Below are positions 58,098-64,000 of a stretch of DNA of 64,000 nt, one piece after another. Made by a program: the position numbers and the translations under genes. How positions within the stretch are numbered: the stretch's first letter is position 1; every line of letters begins with the position of its first letter. Under the pieces are notes generated by a model. That model was not told the DNA's origin, did not search any database, and saw nothing but the letters and a program-made list of their open reading frames with translations. This stretch comes from Multifurca ochricompacta (Eukaryota > Basidiomycota > Agaricomycetes > Russulales > Russulaceae): positions 124,001 through 188,000 of the forward strand of contig WTXG01000027.1 of the NCBI GenBank assembly GCA_022496185.1. Direction: 5' to 3'.

Positions 58098-58938
58098 TTA
58101 AGGATCAAATCTGATGTCTCCAAAGATGTCGAGGTGGGGGGGCGCAAAGCGCTTAGACGATGGCGACGGAGAAGTGAAGGTAAATGCGGCGTAAATTTGT
58201 TTCCGTTCTGGGGTAGAGAAGAAGGCTTCTTCGCTAGCGATGTCAGCCTTTTTTGGTGATACAGTGAGTACTGCGGGCTTCCGTGAGGAAGCTCCGCTCT
58301 CCTCGCCGAGGCTTGCCTTCTGGTGAGACGCGTTAAACATGGGCACACTTACAGCAAGAAAGCTTTTACCTTGGGGGAAAGGATGCGAGGGTTGTTAGGT
58401 CTTGATTCAGTAGGAGAAAGGGATACTTGGTCGAAAGCGTGTGAAACATCAGCGAGGGGCGAAACGGTAAGATCGTAGCATTTCGAGTCGACCTCAGCTT
58501 GCGTAACCTTGTTCTGACTACGAAGCTCAGGTTCGACAACCTCCTCGACTCTCGAGAGGTCCGGAGCACATGTGCCAGAAATTTTACCGCCCTTGGAGGG
58601 TTTGGACAAAGATACTGCGATAGTCTTGCGCTTCCTGCTGCCTAGACCTGTGTCCCTTTGCTTCTTGGTAGTCGGGGGGACGTGCAACTTGGTAGCAAGG
58701 ACGCCATTCTTACGTTTCTTTGATTGAGAGTCGTTAAGCGTACCGGAACGAGCGCCAGTTATGGGATGAAGGTTCTCTTTCTCAGTGGTGGTCACTGGGG
58801 TGGCAGCAGAAAGCAGAAGAATGGTAGGTTCAATAAAAAGTGAGGAAGGAGAGGATGATACGTCAGTGTTCGTATCCTTGACGTTGGGTAAGGCTCGGAT
58901 GGTTCATCTTGAAAGACTATGAATGTGCGAGTAGCCAT
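58098..58938 (-). CDS. KEN-box, basic/Ser-rich nuclear-type protein, unknown function
   Basis: ATG 58938 starts MATRTFIVFQDEPS; adding one base near 58895 gives ALPNVKDTNTDVSSSPSSLF and continues in frame to TEKENLHPITGARSG, then KKRKN, RKRKTIAVSLSKP and DVSHAFDQVSLSPTE, ending at KVKAFLL. KEN is the APC/C-Cdh1 degron; the basic clusters look like nuclear localisation signals and several SP/TP sites could be CDK targets. A GTAAGT at about 58371 starts a putative 33-nt intron to CACCAG, after which KASLGEESGASSRK, STPERKQIYAAFTF and HLDIFGDIRFDP end at 58098. The junction is one base short (CTG-GTAAGT would fix it). I do not recognise an ortholog; a cell-cycle regulated protein is an inference from the degron only. 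Confidence 0.5.
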
Positions 58939-60287
58939 GTTACGTTCGTACGCTTGCGGTGTAGACAGTTCGTGAACTTGACGTGAGTAAGGTGTGATTA
59001 GAAAGGGCGAAGTGTTGGTAGTGATGAGAAGAGAAATGAGGGAAAGGAGGCGGTGCCGGGGATCAGGGTGAACAAAAAAAAAAGGATGGCACGCGCACGC
59101 GATGAGATGTGAATGTGAATGAACACGACAAGGAAGTGAGGATCATGCGAAGCTTGGGTCGGCTTGCCTCTTTAACAACTCGGCTCACTTTAAACTCCGA
59201 AACCCGAACAAGTGATTTTTCTCCTTTTTGGGTAATACTCTCCATCCTTGACGCGTGACACGCGTTTAGATCACGTGTTGAACCCCAAAGATCGTGGTCG
59301 TGGTCGTAGTCGTGGACGGTCGGCGGTTGACAGTCGACTCAAGGCAGCAACAACAACCCCTTCAAAGTCAAAGTCTAGTTCCAAGTTCTAGGGGTAAAGG
59401 GTCACCAGTCATCAATCATGGTCAACACGATTTTTGTGACAACTCGAAATATCGGGCGGGCGTGGGCGTGAAAGCTGATGCGTTATCTCTGTCACCTCGT
59501 GGTTTCCTTTCCCTTCCGTAATATTGCAAACTCAATCATTTCATGACCACTTTCCAAGTAGGCCGAAGTTCGGATTGCTCGGTACCAGAACGCTCCTATT
59601 GCGACTAAACAGGGTGCATTCTCGCCTCACTGGCACTCTTGGATCCGGGTTGGTTTATATTTATATCTCGTGGCCGTGTTAATGACGTTCTATGATAAAC
59701 ATTTCAACTAAATGAATGACCAGTGTTGATTCCCAGCACAAATCCTATGGCACAAGTTTCAGGGTGATATGTGATCTTTGCGGGACGCGCTGATCGAAAC
59801 CGAAACCTCTCCAATCCCAAGTCATAACTCAAATCTCAAATCTCAAACCCAATCCGCCTTGCTGAGGCAGGCCAAGGCCAAATATTGAGTCACATTCCCA
59901 AGGGTATGATCGGCGCCGAGCGGATCCACCCCTCCCTCTGAATCAGGGCTTCCGCAATGAACCCCCTACCTCAACCTCAGCCTCCGAGGGTGATACTTCA
60001 GTCCTGTCTACTACACCTGGTAGGCCTATTGCGCAAGCCCGCGTACACCAGTTACAGCCTTGTCATTCGTAGACAGAGCTCAAGTAATTATCTCATCCTC
60101 AAGGAGGGCGTATCTACCACAGTCGGGTTAAAGATGGTGCCTGAGCCACTCCTAAGGTGGATCTTGGCAGTTCTAATAGCCCGCATTCTTGATTCTACCA
60201 GCTATAGATCAGATCCGGAAGCCTAGATTCGATAGAACCCGCCTTTGGATCCTGCCTTCCTTCTGCCAGCGTAAACGTGGTTGGCTC
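58939..60287. other. 1.3-kb intergenic region
   Basis: Divergent spacer between the KEN-box gene and the downstream kinase gene. CGTGGTCGTGGTCGTAG repeats at 59294-59312 and TCAAATCTCAAATCTCAAA repeats at 59829-59846. No gene supported. Confidence 0.45.
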
Positions 60288-62766
60288 ATGTTACACACGC
60301 CTCCGCCGTCCCGCGCCCTCGCGGCTTCGCCCACCGCCCACGTAAAAGTACCAGACCTCCAATCCTTTCTTCTTGCACCACTTCCCCCTCCTCCGCCTCT
60401 TTGATCGTTTATCCCTTTCTCCAGAGGGCCCTTCCCACCTTTTCTCCTCTCAAAGACACCCCCCTCGGAGGCCATTCACACTATTGCACGGCAGCATGTC
60501 GTCCAGCAACCTTCCCGTCCCCCTTCTGTGGGCACACTCATCGACAATGAGACCCTTGAACTCGTAGGCGTCCTGGGTTATGGTGGTTATGGCGTCGTTT
60601 ATCGCGCGGTCGATATTCGTTCTACTGCCCCTGATCCCCCGACCTACGCCGTCAAGTGCCTTCTCCACACCCCTACACGGAATGCTGCCCGCCAACGACG
60701 TCTCCATATGCAAGAGATCACCCTTCACCAACTCGCATCGGTACACCCAAATGTCGTCACTCTCCATCGAGTTATAGAAGAGGATGACTGCACCTTCATA
60801 GTCATGGACTTCTGTTCTGATGGTGATTTGTTTGGTCAAATCCTCCACAAGCGACGCTACCTCGGCCAAGACGACCTGATCAAACATGTATTCCTCCAGC
60901 TCCTGGACGCTGTCGAGTTCTGCCATTCTTTGGGCATCTATCATCGTGACCTCAAGCCGGAGAATGTTCTTTGCCTCAATGGGGGCCTGCGGCTTGCGAT
61001 CACGGATTTTGGACTGGCCACCACTGAAAAAGTTAGCGAGGAGTTCCGGACCGGCAGCGTGTACCACATGAGTCCTGGTACGTCACAGATGTTTCTTCAT
61101 ATCTCATCAAGACGTACTAACGTGCTTTCAAGAATGTCAGGGAGGAAGCTTCGCTCCTAGTGGGACGTACTCACCACCTTTCAATGACATATGGTCACTC
61201 GGCATCATTCTTCTCAATCTGATTACTGGGCGCAACCCCTGGAAATCTGCTTCATCCTCGGATCCAACATTCCAAGCGTACTTGCAGGACCCCATAAGTT
61301 TCTTGCCGAGCGTTCTCCCTATCTCTTCCGAGGTGAATGAGATACTTCTGCGAACACTTGATATCAACTGGCGCAACCGCATAAGTCTCCCTGAGCTACG
61401 GCGTGGGATCAAAGGGGTTTCGACGTTCTACGCGGATGATGTCGTATTCGAGGGCAGCATGGCGCGGTGCTCTTGGGAAGCAGGTATCGACATCACTGGC
61501 GGATCCCAGCCCGAAGACGAGGCTTTCGACCTGCCTCAACAAGAGGAACCCAAGTCGTGCTGGAGCACAGATTCCAGTGCCGACATCGTCTTCGCTGCGC
61601 CATCACAGGGAGATGACAGTTCATGGGTGCCTTACGCAGCGTCAGGGGCGACTTGGGGTGCCGACTCGGACCTTCGTACAAACACGCCATCGGAGTGCTC
61701 AGCAAGTTTCCTTACTTACGACGACCGGCGGACGCCCTCTTCATCATTCTCGATGTATTCTCCGGCCTTGTCTGGACCGTACGTGTCCACGCAAGGCGAT
61801 GAGGAGTCGACCTTTGTCGATGGCTCTGAGAGGCTCAAGCCTCAGGCGCTCTCCGTTACAACCGCTAGCGAGCTATACGAGGGCAGCATCGTCATGCGTT
61901 CCGTTGACTCTGCCACCATGCATACTGCGCTAGAGAGTCCTGTGACATACTCGTCATTCTTCCTTCAAAGTTCCGTCTCCGTCTCGAAACCTTCCTTCGC
62001 AGCACCGTCCGCATTTGAGGTGGGCATCAGCACTTTTGACGAGGACGAGGAGCGTCTCCGCGATTCGATGAGTTGGACGCAAGCCTCCGCGTATGACCAG
62101 CGTACCCATGCCGAGTCGGACTTAGTCAACGTGTCTTCTATGGACCTTAGCCCCACCGAGCAGGAGCACACGACTATCGGCCACTCGACCATGAGCAGCA
62201 AGCAGTGGCAGGATTTTTACAGTGTGACGCCAGTGCCACAGCCTCAAGTTCATTGCACCCGGCTCCCTTTTCCTCTCGTACCCCTCAAATCATCCCCTGC
62301 CACATCCACGCCGTTTCAGTCCCCTTCCCCCACCCCGGCGAACCCCCGCGCGACCAAACCGCGCTCCTCGAGTTTTTTTAATCCCATCAAATTCGCGTTT
62401 CCTCCCCGTCATCCGTCTCCCGCACCGTCGGTTCCAAAAAGGCGCTCGGCGCCCGCCTCGGCCAACGTCTTTACTCCTCTCCCTTCCCCGCCCACAGAAA
62501 AATGGCACGTGCCGAACTGGTGCAGCAGCCCAACCCAGCGCAGGAGCAAGCGCGTGGACGACGGCGCCATCGTCAGCCACTACGTTCCGCACGGGACTGG
62601 CTCTTCTCAAGTAAACTTTTCACGGCCGCCGCAGCGTAGACCGTTGCGCGTGGAACATGTTCAACAACATGATATTTATCAATTCAGCTTTCGTTCATAT
62701 CCGAATCCCCATGTGCCAACGCTCGAGCATACAACTGTTTATTATCCACAGAACCCTACTGCATGA
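60288..62766 (+). CDS. Ran1/Ksp1-like serine/threonine kinase, N-terminus unresolved
   Basis: The kinase domain begins about 60529: VGVLGYGGYGVVYRAVD (Gly loop), YAVKCL (catalytic Lys), VTLHRVIEED, FIVMDFCSDGDLFGQI, YHRDLKPENVLCL, AITDFGLATTEK, then an intron 61078-61132 with TACTAAC branch site, and YHMSPECQGG, FNDMWSLGIILLNLITGRNP W. ECQGG after the SPE motif is typical of Ran1/Pat1, Sks1 and Ksp1 kinases, which link nutrient state to growth and meiosis. The C-terminal 420 residues are Ser/Pro-rich and disordered, ending in FRSYPNPHVP. Upstream, ATG 60288 is in the kinase frame but a TGA at 60402 intervenes; sequence immediately before the kinase (KTPPSEAIHTIARQHV) is clearly coding, so the true N-terminus needs an intron or frame correction around 60390-60450. 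Confidence 0.85.
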
Positions 62767-62991
62767 TTCATTGAACGTATTTCTCCCTCCCTTTCTTCAT
62801 CTCAGCATTTTGCATTCATAGTAGAAACAACACCTCCATGGCCATCTATGTATTATGTACCATCATTTGTTTTATGACAAGCACAGGAATGCCTTCTGAC
62901 GTCCGACCTTCATAGCGGAGCGGAGAGTGAATGATAAGACATGAATGAATGTGATGCATGCGGCAGGACATGTATGAAAAAACGGGCACAA

Positions 62992-64000
62992 TCATCGCGT
63001 CCTTAGATGGAGCAGTTTCCTACCCCGTTCACGCTCGATCTCCTGCTTCCCACGTACGCCTGAGCCCTTGTCAAGTTTACGCCCAGGCCCACCGATGCCG
63101 TTACCCATAGCTAACGGGGCGTTGCCCGAGTGGAGCATGCGAAAGAGCAGTTTATGACGTTGAGGGGATTGCGCGAGCCCCAAACCTTGGCGGATATGTC
63201 CTTGATGCCAGCGGCCTTGAGGACCTGATGAATGTTTGGGTTACAGTGAAGACCGAATCCGACTGGACGCGGGCGCAGGATGATGCGGGTCGCACCAAGC
63301 TTGCTGGACATTTCCGTCCAAATAGTTCTGTTCTCGTATCGGTCGACATAGTCCATGTTGCGCACGGCCATCGCGAAGGCCCGGTTCGTCGCGCGCGTAG
63401 GATCGTCGTGTTTGGCTTCTCCGTAGCCTACGAGCCCGTCCCCGTTACCGACCGCGACGAGGACGCCACGCCGATGGATCTTCCCTTTGCCCGTCTGCTG
63501 CGTCACGCGACGTGTGATAAGAGGGAAGCGATGTAGCTTCTCGAGCTCTCGCCGGCTGAGCGGCAATATGGGTGCATGTTCGTCCTCACCATCTTCCTTC
63601 TCCATAGGTTCTTCATCCTGCGTGGCCTCCTTTCTGCCGTCTGTGACGTCCGCTTCATCTGCGGTAAACAAAGGGGGATCATTGCGACAATGACGCGAGA
63701 TGCGAACGGGGAAAGTTTGGACGGAGGGAATGTCTGCTGTCAGAGAGGTCGAGCAGAGGATTGGGCTTTGAGATGTCAGGGAAAGGTAGCTGATTTATGA
63801 TTTTCGATGGCGCTCTTGTACGCCTTTTGTACCGCCGCCTCGGTATCAGGACGGAGCCCACGTTTGTTGATACTGACGCGCCCTCAGTGGGGTTCTGGGA
63901 AGGCTCAGACGAGGAAGGTGCACCGGAGGAGTAGGCACGTAAAAGTAAGTGCGAGCGTAAAACCTCTGTGAATATATGGTGGACCTCAACAACACAGGAG
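62992..64000 (-). CDS. Mitochondrial small-subunit ribosomal protein uS5m, 5' end uncertain
   Basis: uS5 blocks: LITRRVTQQTGKGKIHRRGV, LVAVGNGDGLVGYGEAKHDD, NMDYVDRYENRTIWTEM, ATRIILRPRPVGFGLHCNPN, IHQVLKAAGIKDISAKVWGS, RNPLNVI. One base must be added in the A-run at 63151-63153 to continue KLLFRMLHSGNAPLAMGNGI to the stop at 62992; otherwise the frame ends after NCSFACSTRATPR near 63111. Upstream segments (TEGASVSTN, DISKPNPLLDLSDSRHSLRP, and in another frame LRPDTEAAVQKAYKSAIENH) look like the mitochondrial N-terminal extension, with at least one intron (about 63690-63670) and possibly another frame error. The start may lie beyond the right edge. The product sits in the mitochondrial ribosome decoding region. 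Confidence 0.8.

Overview
The window looks like nuclear DNA from a filamentous basidiomycete, most likely Agaricomycotina. The evidence is: genes cut by many short spliceosomal introns (mostly 46-90 nt, GT-AG), including several exons under 40 nt; protein families typical of mushroom-forming fungi (perilipin-like lipid-droplet protein, intron-rich P450, NCS1 permease, secreted Ser/Thr-rich single-span membrane proteins); a nuclear tRNA with a canonical intron after position 37; and no operon-like packing. I cannot name the species. All protein calls come from recognising family motifs by eye; no database search was run. Exon borders were checked by hand for GT-AG sites and reading phase.

Layout, left to right. 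0-12 kb: a partial conserved basidiomycete gene at the edge; a CORVET Vps3/TGFBRAP1-type tethering protein that appears as two adjacent genes (CNH half, then Vps39-like half); a perilipin divergent from a TBC1D20/Gyp8-type Rab-GAP; a single-span membrane protein. 12.5-15 kb: a complete 18-exon cytochrome P450. 16-27 kb: an Rsc8/Swi3 chromatin subunit divergent from a mitochondrial PPR-like protein; a second secreted single-span membrane protein divergent from a Gin4/Hsl1-type kinase. 27-38 kb: an MGRN1-like RING ligase, ribosomal protein uL15, Rpb11, the mitochondrial GTPase Mtg1 and a basic nuclear-type protein. 37.7-44.6 kb: a gene-poor, microsatellite-rich stretch with only tRNA-Thr and a 147-residue multi-span membrane protein. 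44.6-64 kb: a bHLH factor, a decayed MFS transporter, copper chaperone Atx1, a Yra1/ALYREF-type mRNA export adaptor, PFK-2/FBPase-2, an NCS1 permease, a KEN-box protein, a Ran1/Ksp1-type kinase and mitochondrial uS5m.

Two themes stand out. First, at least a dozen genes need a one-base correction to stay in frame, and nearly all corrections are a missing base, often in a short homopolymer. The simplest reading is residual indel error in the assembly, not mass pseudogenisation; several genes (P450, NCS1, Mtg1, RING ligase, Rsc8, Rpb11, uL15, Atx1, bHLH) are clean over many exons. Second, several genes carry real-looking biological oddities: a split Vps3, a PFK-2 whose phosphatase histidine is replaced, an about 120-residue insertion inside a RING finger, a DWG kinase motif, and heme/ExxR-region microexons in the P450. 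I did not find a convincing wholly new system such as a mobile element, a defence locus or a complete biosynthetic cluster.
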